Below, piece by piece: positions 18,001-24,529 of a stretch of 31,347 nucleotides of DNA. The stretch is taken from contig JAFAEZ010000005.1 in NCBI GenBank assembly GCA_023423775.1, forward strand, positions 1 to 31,347. The letters are read 5' to 3'. A model generated the notes under the pieces. It was given only the letters and a program-made list of their open reading frames with translations. It did no database searches and had not been told where the DNA came from. Each line of letters opens with the position of its first letter. The first letter of the stretch is position 1. The position numbers were made by a program, and so were the translations under genes. The DNA is from Pseudomonadota bacterium. GTDB taxonomy: Bacteria > Pseudomonadota > Alphaproteobacteria > Sphingomonadales > Sphingomonadaceae.

Positions 18001-18506
18001 GCGTCGCGCGGGCGGATCGGGAAGCCTTCCTCGACCAGCGCCTTCAAACCCATGTCGTGGAGGATGGGAAGGACGTCGGCGAGCGGCACCGCGTCGCCGT
18101 CATGGTAGAGCTTGAAGCGGAAGCGGCTCTTGAGATCGTCGAAGCGGCGATAGGAGCGGATGGCGACCTTGCGCCCCGCCTTCAGCATGTCCTCGACCGC
18201 GACGATATCGGCCAGCGCGTCCTCGGCGCCGAACATCTCCTGATAGCCGGCGCCGAACGCCTTGCCCCATTTGCGGATGAAAGTCGCCGGATTGCCGATC
18301 ACGCCCTCGCTGCTGACGACGAGATCCTCGAACGCGTCCATCCACGCCCAGCTCTGCGCGGCGATGCTGTCCTCGCCGAACATCTCGCCGACGAAGGATT
18401 GCTCCGCCTCGGTGAGGGGGCGGCCGAGGCGCTGCGAGAAAGCGGCTTGAATGTCTTCGGTGATCCGGGGGGCGGCGATCAGGCCAACGTCGAAAGTGTC
18501 GGACAT
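15006..18506 (-). CDS. Large NAD-specific glutamate dehydrogenase, N-terminally short form
   Basis: A 1166-residue enzyme of the large (180-kDa-type) NAD-glutamate dehydrogenase family, which deaminates glutamate to 2-oxoglutarate. Catalytic-core motifs are RFGAVARGGLRWSDRKDDFRSE and IVPVGAKGGFYVKG (about residues 365-420), then SGDVFGNGMLLSKSTRLIAAFDHRDIF and KVVGEGANLGFTQ...NTDAIDNSGGVDSSDLEVN. A long helical C-terminal domain follows. Classical members are about 1600 residues with the core near residue 800, so roughly 400 N-terminal residues (ACT-like region) are absent. A TAG immediately upstream of the ATG rules out a missed in-frame extension, and only 97 bp separate it from the next gene. 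Confidence 0.9.
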   Translation of the reverse strand: MSDTFDVGLIAAPRITEDIQAAFSQRLGRPLTEAEQSFVGEMFGEDSIAAQSWAWMDAFEDLVVSSEGVIGNPATFIRKWGKAFGAGYQEMFGAEDALADIVAVEDMLKAGRKVAIRSYRRFDDLKSRFRFKLYHDGDAVPLADVLPILHDMGLKALVEEGFPIRPRDAGQIWVHEYLVDDPKGENLVFREVERPFAGAFLAAWTGVADSDGFNRLVLELGVSWRETALLRALARYRQQTGLDPSQDVQIAALVEHPAVARLLLDLFHTRFDPATGAAVEERNAAAADITARLQDALQAVPSLDADRALRRMMALINAVTRTNFYQVDANGTPKSHIAFKIACQELEDLPEPKPYREIFVAAPHVEGVHLRFGAVARGGLRWSDRKDDFRSEVLGLVKAQQVKNAVIVPVGAKGGFYVKGARPADPQAAREAGVAAYRTFLSAMLDVTDNIDASGAIVPPAAVVRHDEDDPYLVVAADKGTASFSDIANEVSESYGFWLGDAFASGGSAGYDHKPMGITARGAWEAVKRHFRELGKDIQAEPFTAAGVGDMSGDVFGNGMLLSKSTRLIAAFDHRDIFIDPNPDPATSWAERKRLFDLPRSSWQDYDKARLSPGGGVYSRNAKTIELSVEAREALGIAEASLSPVDLMQAILRAPVELLYMGGIGTYVKGADETDQQVSDKANDAIRVNGSELKAKVVGEGANLGFTQAGRIEYARTGGRINTDAIDNSGGVDSSDLEVNIKILTALVEASGELGRADRDALLASMTDDVAENVLANNRAQTLALSLLEATAAADIGRHAALMDGLERAGRLNRRIEGLPDAAAIAELEQEGKGLTRPELAVLLAYGKLTLFEDAVKTQMPDDPHFNDVLRHYFPRGIEAHAAALDKHPLRREIIATVLVNNLVNVAGPAFASEVMQAVGCDAGAIVSAFAMAGNLFGLDAMWRDVAALAGTVDAETQLGLYSRLADAYRHQSQRLARLGGRASADCLADTYGAPVRALVAAGEEALLPADLEPYRAQVAAWVEAGVPQDLAARLGLLPYLEGAVPAALLAREGAAPVARVALLYREMGALTGLEELRNAAAAIKGGDRFERLAVARLVEQTYARQESLARQAMAKSACVGSAAQAWADENAARVASARDALDEVRRAPGPWSLGRLTVAAAALTA

Positions 18507-18519
18507 CTAACGGAACCTC

Positions 18520-18598
18520 AAAAATGTGGCCGTCCGCCGGCCCCGATCCGGGGATCGCGAGCGGGGGCCGCAGGAATGGGAAATGGAAAGCGGCGGAC
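18520..18598 (-). terminator. Hairpin between the rnk-type gene and the glutamate dehydrogenase gene
   Basis: On the minus strand GTCCGCCG (pairing bases 18591-18598 with 18532-18539) encloses an inner stem CCCCG-ATC-CGGGG (18541-18553). A run of five T follows at 18524-18520, eight bases past the stem. It could terminate the rnk transcript or act as a leader structure of the dehydrogenase gene, whose ATG is only 14 bases further on. Confidence 0.35.
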
Positions 18599-18603
18599 CG
18601 CGA

Positions 18604-19017
18604 TCAGGGCTGCTGGGTGACCTGCAGGATCTTGAGCTTGCGCGGGCGGCCGTCGGGACAGGGCCAATTGATCTCGCGACCCGCGCTCATGCCGATCAGT
18701 CCGGCGCCGACCGGCGTCAGGATCGAGATGCGCCCGGCCTCGATGTCGGCCTCGGACGGCATCACCAGCCGCACCGTGCGGCGCGTGCCGTTGCTGTCGT
18801 CGACGAACTCCACTTCGGAGCCGATCGCGACGACATCGGCCGGCAGCTTGCCGTCCGGATGCACCTTGGCGCGCTCGATCTCCTCGACGAGCTGCTTCGA
18901 GAGCGCGGGCGCGCGCTTCTCGATGGCGTGCGCCAGTTCGGCGATCACGTCGTAATCGGATTCAGTGATGTGAAGCGGTGGCTTCTTGGAGCGCGCCTTG
19001 GTTGCAGTATCCTGCAT
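18604..19017 (-). CDS. rnk: Rnk-type regulator of nucleoside diphosphate kinase (GreA/GreB C-terminal fold)
   Basis: A 137-residue protein: a basic start, a short coiled-coil N-terminal Rnk segment (ITESDYDVIAELAHAIEKRAPALSKQLVEEIERA), then the FKBP-like GreA/GreB C-terminal domain (about 60-137) with IGSEVEFVDDSNGTRRTVRLVMPSEADIEAGRISILTPVGAGLIGMSAGREINWP. It lacks the long Gre coiled coil, so it probably binds near the RNA polymerase secondary channel without stimulating cleavage, as known for E. coli Rnk. It is encoded upstream of the glutamate dehydrogenase on the same strand. The gene symbol is by similarity of architecture only. Confidence 0.85.
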   Translation of the reverse strand: MQDTATKARSKKPPLHITESDYDVIAELAHAIEKRAPALSKQLVEEIERAKVHPDGKLPADVVAIGSEVEFVDDSNGTRRTVRLVMPSEADIEAGRISILTPVGAGLIGMSAGREINWPCPDGRPRKLKILQVTQQP

Positions 19018-19564
19018 GATATTTTCTGCCGTCGGAGTTGCGGAACTGGAGGATCAATGCGCGCATCGGCGCGGCACTTGATGACCCTTTCGATTTCCCC
19101 CCAGACCGGCTCGACGCTTGAGCGGAGATGGCCTGGGGCTAGGCGCCTGCGAGCAGCTGCCCCGAGTGGACACGGAATCGACAGAAATGGGAAAAACCGT
19201 GCATGCCCTATGATGTAGCTACGCCATGCGGAGTGTCAACCTGGACGCCGGACGGGGAGGCGAGAGGGCTCGGGCCGGCCGGCGGTCGGCTTGACTCCCT
19301 GCCGCGGCGGTCCATATTCGCCCTTGTGATGGTAGAACGTCTCCAGATCGGACATTCCGAGCTGCATCCCGGCAGCAGTACCGCACGATTCTAAGCCCCG
19401 GGCCCGCCCGCCGCACCGGCTGAGCGAAGGCCCCGGGCTCAAGACGGGCGACGGCCCGCCTGCTCCGCGGGAGCATATCCCCCAATTCGAGAAGCGGCGT
19501 CTGTTGCGCACGAACATGCGCGCCTCGCCGCGCCTTGGCCCCCTTCAGCATTTCGGGAGATTGC
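19018..19564. other. Gene-poor interval between the two Rnk-type loci
   Basis: This 547-bp stretch holds no convincing gene. On the minus strand TTGACA (19240-19235) and TACATC (19218-19213) stand 16 bases apart and could be the promoter for the rnk gene, leaving a ~190-base leader. Two small hairpins, CGGGC/GCCCG (19445-19458) and GCTCC/GGAGC (19462-19474), precede the small gene at 19565. Two CCCCGGGC tracts occur at about 19397 and 19431. A 43-codon minus-strand reading frame (19236-19367) is discussed as a finding. Confidence 0.4.
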
Positions 19565-19795
19565 ATGTCTGGTGACCGGTTCGTCGTAGAGGCCGACAGG
19601 AAAGTGGTCGGAGTGGCCGTGCGCGTGCCCGGCGGGTTCAAGTTTTTCTCGTCCGATCCTGCCTTTCGCGAGCTCGAGGCGACGACCTTCCCGCGCGCCA
19701 AGGCGATGGCGCGGCGCATTTCGGAAATGGCGCGGACGAGCCGCCTTTCGGCTCGCCGCGCGAAGGCCGGGGACCACGCCGTCCCCCACCACTGA
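19565..19795 (+). CDS. Small conserved-looking protein, unknown function
   Basis: A 76-residue protein beginning MSGDRFVVEADRKVVGVAVRVPGGFKFFSSD, which reads as a compact beta sheet, followed by a basic, arginine-rich helical region (PRAKAMARRISEMARTSRLSARRAK). GGGAGA stands four to six bases before the ATG, which supports this start. No signal peptide or membrane segment is present. It stands 20 bp upstream of the second Rnk-like gene and is probably co-transcribed with it. I do not recognise a named family; the net positive charge would allow nucleic-acid binding, but nothing shows this directly. Confidence 0.65.
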   Translation: MSGDRFVVEADRKVVGVAVRVPGGFKFFSSDPAFRELEATTFPRAKAMARRISEMARTSRLSARRAKAGDHAVPHH

Positions 19796-19815
19796 CGCAG
19801 GAAAGGTTGAACGAT

Positions 19816-20283
19816 ATGCGGCCTTTGCCTCAGCCCGCGCTCGCGGACAGCCTCGGCGGCATCTGGTCCGCCCTCCACAAGGACGTGGAGCTGACGATCT
19901 CCGAGAGCCAGGTCCATTATCTGCGGACGATGGCGATCATGATCGACGACGACGTGATCTCCTCGCTGCTGCTGCGCAAGCTGCGGCTGGCGCGGATCGT
20001 GCCGGCCGCGGAGCTGCCGCGCGACATCGTGGCCATGAACAGCTTCCTCGAATATCTGTTCGACGGGCGGCCCACGCGCTTCTGCCAGTTGCTCCACCCC
20101 TCCGAGCACCGACCCGGCTACGCGCTGCCGATCACGGGCTCGGTCGGGGCCGGGCTGATCGGCCTGCGCGCCGGGCAGACCATCCTGTGGCCCGACGAGG
20201 ACGGCACTTTGTGCGACCTGACGGCGATCCATGTCGAGAATTGCCCGGGGCTCAGCGAATGGCTCGGCCGCGACCCGGCCTGA
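19816..20283 (+). CDS. Second Rnk/GreA-GreB C-terminal-domain-like protein
   Basis: A 155-residue protein with the same C-terminal pattern as the Rnk at 18604-19017: FCQLLHPSEHRPGYALPITGSVGAGLIGLRAGQTILWPDEDG, including the identical VGAGLIG core. The N-terminal half (ISESQVHYLRTMAIMIDDDVISSLLLRKLRLARIV) is helical but differs from Rnk. The ATG at 19816 has GGAAAGG about nine bases upstream. A TTG at 19807 would abut that Shine-Dalgarno and is unlikely. It is probably an RNA-polymerase-binding or regulatory paralogue. It follows the 76-residue gene, and the operator-like palindrome at 20304-20324 lies 20 bp after its stop. Confidence 0.75.
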   Translation: MRPLPQPALADSLGGIWSALHKDVELTISESQVHYLRTMAIMIDDDVISSLLLRKLRLARIVPAAELPRDIVAMNSFLEYLFDGRPTRFCQLLHPSEHRPGYALPITGSVGAGLIGLRAGQTILWPDEDGTLCDLTAIHVENCPGLSEWLGRDPA

Positions 20284-20303
20284 CCCGCCGGCGGAAAGCG
20301 CTG

Positions 20304-20324
20304 TTATATCGCATAACGATATAA
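20304..20324. promoter_or_regulatory. Palindromic operator upstream of the orphan histidine kinase gene
   Basis: A perfect inverted repeat, TTATATCG (20304-20311) and CGATATAA (20317-20324), with spacer CATAA. The 15-bp core TATCGCATAACGATA differs by one central base from the site at 22884-22898 upstream of the marR gene. It is AT-rich against a GC-rich background and lies 113 bp before the kinase start. A MarR-family dimer is the natural candidate ligand. Confidence 0.6.
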
Positions 20325-20436
20325 ACTCATGACACGCGGCGGAGATCGTGCTAACCTTCGTGGGCGTTGATCAGGCCGTGACCGGTGAGCGCTGACGGGA
20401 AACCGGGCATGCGGCGAGCCATGAAAGGTGCGTGCC

Positions 20437-21264
20437 ATGATTTGCTTCACAGCCCCCTTCGACCGGATCGACCGGCCGCCGCCCGGCGACGACGGCGCCA
20501 GGGCACGGAGCGAGCGGACCGCGCTGGCGCTCGCCGCCTTGGGGGAAATGGCCGGCGGCCTCACCCACGACATCCGCAACATCCTGGCGATCATCGATTC
20601 CGGGCTGAGCCTGGCCGAGCGCAACATCGCCGATCCGGCCGCGTCGATCGCCTATCTGCAGGCGGCGCGCGAAGCGGTGGCGCGCGGCACCCGGCTGACC
20701 GCGCGGATGCTCGCCTTCGGCACAAGCCAGGAAGCGGACCCGCAGTGCGACGATCTGAACGCGCTGCTCGGTGCGCTCGAGACCTTCGTCAAATATGGCG
20801 CGGGGCCGGACATCAGGGTGGAATTCGCCCTGACCCCGGGCCTGCCGCCTTGTCTCGTCGATCGCCCCCGGTTCAACGCGGCCCTGCTCAACCTGGTGAT
20901 GAACGCGCGCGACGCCATGCCGGAAGGCGGGACGATCCGCATCTGCACTGCGCTGGCCGACCAGATGCCGGCCACCGCGCAGGCCGGACGCTATGTCAGC
21001 GTCGCCGTGCGCGATACCGGGGTCGGCATGGCGCCCGAGGTGGCGGCGCGCATCTTCGATCCCTATTTCACGACCAAGGGCGACAAGGGCACTGGCCTCG
21101 GTCTGCCCCAGGTGAGCGCCAGCATGAGGCAAATCGGCGGATATGTCAGGGTCACGAGCGAGATCGGCGAGGGGACGTTGTTCGAGCTCCTGTTTCCGGT
21201 CGGCGACGCCCCTTCGGCAGAGGGGCCGCCGCACAGGGTCGTCATCGCGCGCCACGGTCATTGA
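20437..21264 (+). CDS. Soluble orphan sensor histidine kinase
   Basis: A 275-residue kinase with no transmembrane segment and no recognisable sensor domain. After a ~28-residue Pro-rich start comes the H-box ALGEMAGGLTHDIRNILAII with His44. The ATPase domain has NAALLNLVMNARDAMPEGG (N-box), VRDTGVGMAP (G1), IFDPYFTTKGDKGTGLGLPQV (F and G2). The sequence type resembles the NtrB-like / hybrid-kinase catalytic core. No response regulator is adjacent, and the H-box starts so early that an N-terminal domain may have been lost. The ATG at 20437 has AAAGG upstream; a GTG three codons earlier would abut it. It heads a plus-strand group with the next two genes. Confidence 0.85.
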   Translation: MICFTAPFDRIDRPPPGDDGARARSERTALALAALGEMAGGLTHDIRNILAIIDSGLSLAERNIADPAASIAYLQAAREAVARGTRLTARMLAFGTSQEADPQCDDLNALLGALETFVKYGAGPDIRVEFALTPGLPPCLVDRPRFNAALLNLVMNARDAMPEGGTIRICTALADQMPATAQAGRYVSVAVRDTGVGMAPEVAARIFDPYFTTKGDKGTGLGLPQVSASMRQIGGYVRVTSEIGEGTLFELLFPVGDAPSAEGPPHRVVIARHGH

Positions 21265-21306
21265 CGCGCCACTCCGCTTGATCGCCGGCGGCGGAGGAAC
21301 AAGCCG

Positions 21307-21888
21307 GTGACGGACTTTGCGGATCTGGTCGCCCAAGTGCGCGCCTGCCGCGTCTGCGCCGAGGCGCTCCCGCTCGGGCCGCGTCCGGTCTTCCAGGTCG
21401 CGCCGAGCGCACAGCTGCTGATCGCGAGCCAGGCGCCCGGAACCAAGGTCCATGCCTCGGGCGTTCCTTTCTCCGATCCGTCGGGCGAGCGCCTGCGCGA
21501 ATGGATGGGGGTCGATGCCGAGACTTTCTACGACGAGGAGCGGATCGCGATCCTGCCGATGGGCTTCTGCTATCCCGGCCGTGGCCAAAGCGGCGACGCC
21601 CCGCCGCGGCCGGAATGCGCGCGGCTCTGGCGGCCCGAACTGCTCGCCCAGATGCCTGCGCTCCGCCTCACTCTTCTCGTCGGGACCTACGCGCAGGAGG
21701 CGGCGCTCGGGCCGGGAAGGATGAGCGACCGGGTGCGCGATTTCCGTTCCTACCTGCCGCGCTATTTCCCGCTGCCGCATCCGTCCTGGCGCTCGCGCAT
21801 CTGGGCGGCGAACAATCCCTGGTTCGAAGCCGAGGTGCTTCCCGAGCTGCGCCGTCGAGTGCGCTCCATCCTCGGAGAGCCATCGTGA
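21307..21888 (+). CDS. Uracil-DNA glycosylase superfamily protein
   Basis: A 193-residue protein of the UDG fold. The first motif is LLIASQAPGTKVHASGVPFSDPSGERLREWMG (residues about 38-70), where other UDGs bind the flipped base. LLVGTYAQ and the C-terminal LPHPSWRSRIW, the leucine-loop equivalent with its motif histidine, follow. Two cysteines near the start (C14, C17) recall the Fe-S UDG families, but I cannot find four well-placed cysteines, so a cluster is doubtful. The GTG start at 21307 has GGAGG nine bases upstream. The stop overlaps the next gene as GTGA. Its precise base specificity is unknown. Confidence 0.8.
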   Translation: MTDFADLVAQVRACRVCAEALPLGPRPVFQVAPSAQLLIASQAPGTKVHASGVPFSDPSGERLREWMGVDAETFYDEERIAILPMGFCYPGRGQSGDAPPRPECARLWRPELLAQMPALRLTLLVGTYAQEAALGPGRMSDRVRDFRSYLPRYFPLPHPSWRSRIWAANNPWFEAEVLPELRRRVRSILGEPS

Positions 21889-22430
21889 CGGATCCGGACG
21901 GGGCGCATCCGATCTACACGATCGGCCATTCGACGCGGAGCATCGAAGAGTTTGTCGAATTGCTCCGGGCCGGCAACGTCCGGCGCGTCGTCGACGTCCG
22001 CAGCATCCCCCGCTCGCGGACCAATCCGGCTTACAATCTCGACACTCTGCCCGACACGCTCGCGGGCTGGCAGATCGGCCATACGATTATTCCCGAACTC
22101 GGCGGGCGGCGCAGCCGGCAGAAGCAGGTCGATCCCGCCGTGAACGGCTTCTGGGACAATCAGAGCTTCCACAATTATGCCGATTACGCGCTGTCCGACG
22201 ACTATCGCGCCGGGCTGGACCGGCTGGTCGCGCTGAGCGCCGAGACGCCGTGCGCGATCATGTGTTCGGAATCGGTGTGGTGGCGCTGCCACCGGCGCAT
22301 CATCGCCGACTATCTCCTTCTGCGCGGCCACGTGGTCCTGCACCTGATGGGCAAGGACCGCGTGGAACCTGCCAAGATGACGCCGGGCGCGAAGGTCGAC
22401 GGGGACGTGCTGACCTACCCGAGAGCGTAA
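21885..22430 (+). CDS. DUF488 family protein
   Basis: A 181-residue protein with the DUF488 hallmarks: IYTIGHSTRSIEEFVELLRAGNVRRVVDVRSIPRSR near the N-terminus, NPAYN, ELGGRR, and AIMCSESVWWRCHRRIIADYLLLRG with the cysteine pair. The biochemical role of the family is not established, although it is often found near DNA repair or stress genes. The GTG at 21885 overlaps the preceding stop (GTGA) and has GGAGAG upstream, so it is translationally coupled to the glycosylase. It ends 7 bp from the stop of the convergent marR gene. Confidence 0.85.
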   Translation: MTDPDGAHPIYTIGHSTRSIEEFVELLRAGNVRRVVDVRSIPRSRTNPAYNLDTLPDTLAGWQIGHTIIPELGGRRSRQKQVDPAVNGFWDNQSFHNYADYALSDDYRAGLDRLVALSAETPCAIMCSESVWWRCHRRIIADYLLLRGHVVLHLMGKDRVEPAKMTPGAKVDGDVLTYPRA

Positions 22431-22437
22431 GGCGCCC

Positions 22438-22848
22438 TTATTCGAGCTGCGACAGGAGCGATATGAGCAGGGGGCGGATGCGCTTCAGCTCGGCGCGGTG
22501 CACCTGGCCGAGCGAGGCGAGCAATTTCTGCGCGGCGGGAGTGGGACGCAGGCTGATGCGGCGGCGGTCCCGGTGGTCGCGGACGCGCTCGATCAGCCCC
22601 GCGGCGGCGAGGCGATCGGCCATTCCGGAGACGCTGTGCGGTTTCAGGAACATCGTTTCGGCAAGCTCCCCCACGGTGAGCGCGCCATCTTCGGCGGCGC
22701 GCAGGGCAAGGAGGATCTGGTGCTGCTGCGCCGTGAGGCCGGCCCGGCTCGTCGCCTGCTCCGTGAAATGGGCGAAGCTGCGCAGCTCCGCGCGCACCGA
22801 TGCAAGGATCCGGTAGTCGCTGTCGCTGAGCGCGGGAGGCTTGGTCAT
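22438..22848 (-). CDS. MarR-family transcriptional regulator
   Basis: A 136-residue winged-helix regulator. The DNA-binding core is AGLTAQQHQILLALRAAEDGALTVGELAETMFLKPHSVSGMADRLAAAGLIERVRDHRDRRRISLRPT, with helix-turn-helix at about 57-80 and the basic wing DHRDRRR. N- and C-terminal helices form the dimer interface typical of the family. The ligand is unknown. A palindrome at 22884-22898 sits 36 bp upstream of the ATG, consistent with autoregulation. An almost identical site stands upstream of the kinase operon. The adjacent enoyl-CoA hydratase gene lies upstream on the same strand. Confidence 0.92.
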   Translation of the reverse strand: MTKPPALSDSDYRILASVRAELRSFAHFTEQATSRAGLTAQQHQILLALRAAEDGALTVGELAETMFLKPHSVSGMADRLAAAGLIERVRDHRDRRRISLRPTPAAQKLLASLGQVHRAELKRIRPLLISLLSQLE

Positions 22849-22883
22849 GAGCGGTGCGATCGCGCCATTAGGTGGGCCGGTTT

Positions 22884-22898
22884 TATCGCATTACGATA
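22884..22898. promoter_or_regulatory. Palindromic operator upstream of the marR gene
   Basis: TATCG (22884-22888), spacer CATTA, CGATA (22894-22898): a perfect 5-bp inverted repeat, 14 of 15 bases identical to the core of the site at 20307-20321. It lies between the enoyl-CoA hydratase stop (22934) and the MarR start (22848), where an autoregulatory MarR operator would be expected. Confidence 0.6.
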
Positions 22899-22933
22899 GA
22901 TTTCGTTCAAGCGACGACGGGAGGCCGCGCGTT

Positions 22934-23695
22934 CTATTCGGTGGGGCCGAAGCGCGGGGGGCGTTTTTCGAAGAAGGCGGTGAAGGCCTCGATCGCCTCG
23001 GCCGAGCGGAGGCGATCGCCGAACAAGACGCCTTCGGCCGCGATCCTCTCCTCGATCGAGCAAGGCGGGGCGTTGAGCAATTGCTTGGTGAGCTGCACGG
23101 CCTCGGGCGGCTTGGCGGCGACGCGCAGGGCGAGCGCGCGGAGCTGGGCGTCGAGTTCGTCATTGCCGACGAGATGGGTGACGATGCCATATTCGAACGC
23201 GGTCTCCGCATCGAACGGTTCGGCAAGGATGAGATGCTTGGCGGCGCGCTGGCGGCCGATCTGGCGCGGCAGGATCAGCGAGCTCGCTGCTTCCGGCACC
23301 AAAGCGAGATCGACGAACGGCATCACGAAGCTGGCGCTGGTGGTGGCGACGACGAGGTCGCAGTGGAGCAGCATCGTCGTGCCGATGCCGATCGCCGAGC
23401 CTTCGACTCCGGCGATGACGACCTTGGGGAAGGCGGCGATCGTGCGCAGGAAGCGGAACACCGGCATGTCGGTGCCCGACGGGCGCTCGGCCATGAAGTC
23501 CTTGATATCGTTGCCCGAGGTGAACAGCCCGCCATTGCCCGAGATAGTGACGACGCGCACCGCCGGATCCTCGGCCGCCTGGGCGAGCGCATCGGCCAGT
23601 GCCGCGTACATTGCCACGGTGATCGCATTCTTCTTGTCCGGACGATTGAGCCGGATCTCCATGACCGGGCCGTCGGTGCTGACCAATATATCCAT
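22934..23695 (-). CDS. Enoyl-CoA hydratase/isomerase family protein
   Basis: A 253-residue crotonase-fold protein. Oxyanion-hole segments are SGNGGLFTSGNDIKDF (residues about 52-67) and VEGSAIGIGTTMLLHCDLVVA (about 97-117). FVMPFVDLALVPEAASSLILPRQIG follows, with a Glu in the position of one hydratase catalytic glutamate (PEAAS). FEYGIVTHLV is typical of the family. The exact reaction (hydratase, isomerase or other CoA chemistry) cannot be read from this. The ATG at 23695 has GGGAGG about nine bases upstream; an earlier in-frame start at 23722 is rejected. It may share a transcript with the marR gene 85 bp downstream. Confidence 0.9.
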   Translation of the reverse strand: MDILVSTDGPVMEIRLNRPDKKNAITVAMYAALADALAQAAEDPAVRVVTISGNGGLFTSGNDIKDFMAERPSGTDMPVFRFLRTIAAFPKVVIAGVEGSAIGIGTTMLLHCDLVVATTSASFVMPFVDLALVPEAASSLILPRQIGRQRAAKHLILAEPFDAETAFEYGIVTHLVGNDELDAQLRALALRVAAKPPEAVQLTKQLLNAPPCSIEERIAAEGVLFGDRLRSAEAIEAFTAFFEKRPPRFGPTE

Positions 23696-23794
23696 GACAG
23701 GCGTCCTCCCTCGTCCATGCATAGAGGAGCTTGGCGGGCCGCAGAAGCCTTTCTATCGAGGGTCCGGCGCGGATGTCCGTGCGGGAGGACTTTC

Positions 23795-24529
23795 GTGCTC
23801 ACCTTGTTGCTGCTGTTCGCCGCCGGGATCTGGGCCGGCGCCCAGAATGCGCTTGCCGGGGGCGGTTCGTTCGTGACGTTGCCGGCCCTGATGCTGGCCG
23901 GTCTCGACGCGCGGCTCGCCAATATCGCGTCCACCATCGCGATGTTCCCGGGCCAGGTGGTGAGCGGCATCGCCGGACGCTCGATGATCGAGGACATGCC
24001 GGGGCTGCGTTTCCGCACCTTGGCCTGGATCAGCCTGGTCGGCGGGGCGTTCGGCGCGTTCCTGCTGCTCGCCACCTCGGCGGCCTCATTCGCGCGGCTG
24101 GTGCCGTGGCTGGTCCTGTTCGCAACGGCGGTGTTCGCCTGGGGCAATTTCCGGCGCAAGCCCGCGGCGCATCTCGGACCGCGGACGGCCGCGGCGATGC
24201 AGGGCGCGGTGGCGGTCTATGGCGGCTATTATAGCGGCGGCATCGGCTTCCTGATGATGGCCGTGATGACGATGGCCGGAATGGGGGTGCGCGGCGCCGG
24301 GGCCGCCAAGAACGTGCTCGCCGGGCTGATCAATGCCTCGGCGGTGCTGATCTTCCTTTATGCGACGCGGGTGCCTTTGCTCGAGGTTGCGGTGCTCGGG
24401 ATGGGCGCGATCGCCGGCGGTCTGTGGGGCGTATGGCTGCTGCGCCGGGTGAATGAGACGATCCTCAAAGTCGGCATCGTCTTGCTCGGCGTCGCACTGG
24501 CGATCGGCCTGTTCCTGACTCAGCCTTAG
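23795..24529 (+). CDS. TauE/SafE (TSUP) family membrane permease
   Basis: A 244-residue integral membrane protein with about seven to eight hydrophobic helices. The N-terminal repeat GAQNALAGGGSFVTLPALMLAGLDARLANIASTIAMFPGQVVS and the mirrored GGYYSGGIGFLMMAVMTMAG...AAKNVLAGLINASAVLIF are the two TSUP half-repeats. Members export sulfite, sulfoacetate or other organic anions; the substrate here is unknown. The GTG start at 23795 has GGGAGG six to seven bases upstream. The gene is divergent from the enoyl-CoA hydratase. Its TAG stop interlocks with the TAA of the convergent glycosylase gene in TTAG (24526-24529). Confidence 0.92.
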   Translation: MLTLLLLFAAGIWAGAQNALAGGGSFVTLPALMLAGLDARLANIASTIAMFPGQVVSGIAGRSMIEDMPGLRFRTLAWISLVGGAFGAFLLLATSAASFARLVPWLVLFATAVFAWGNFRRKPAAHLGPRTAAAMQGAVAVYGGYYSGGIGFLMMAVMTMAGMGVRGAGAAKNVLAGLINASAVLIFLYATRVPLLEVAVLGMGAIAGGLWGVWLLRRVNETILKVGIVLLGVALAIGLFLTQP

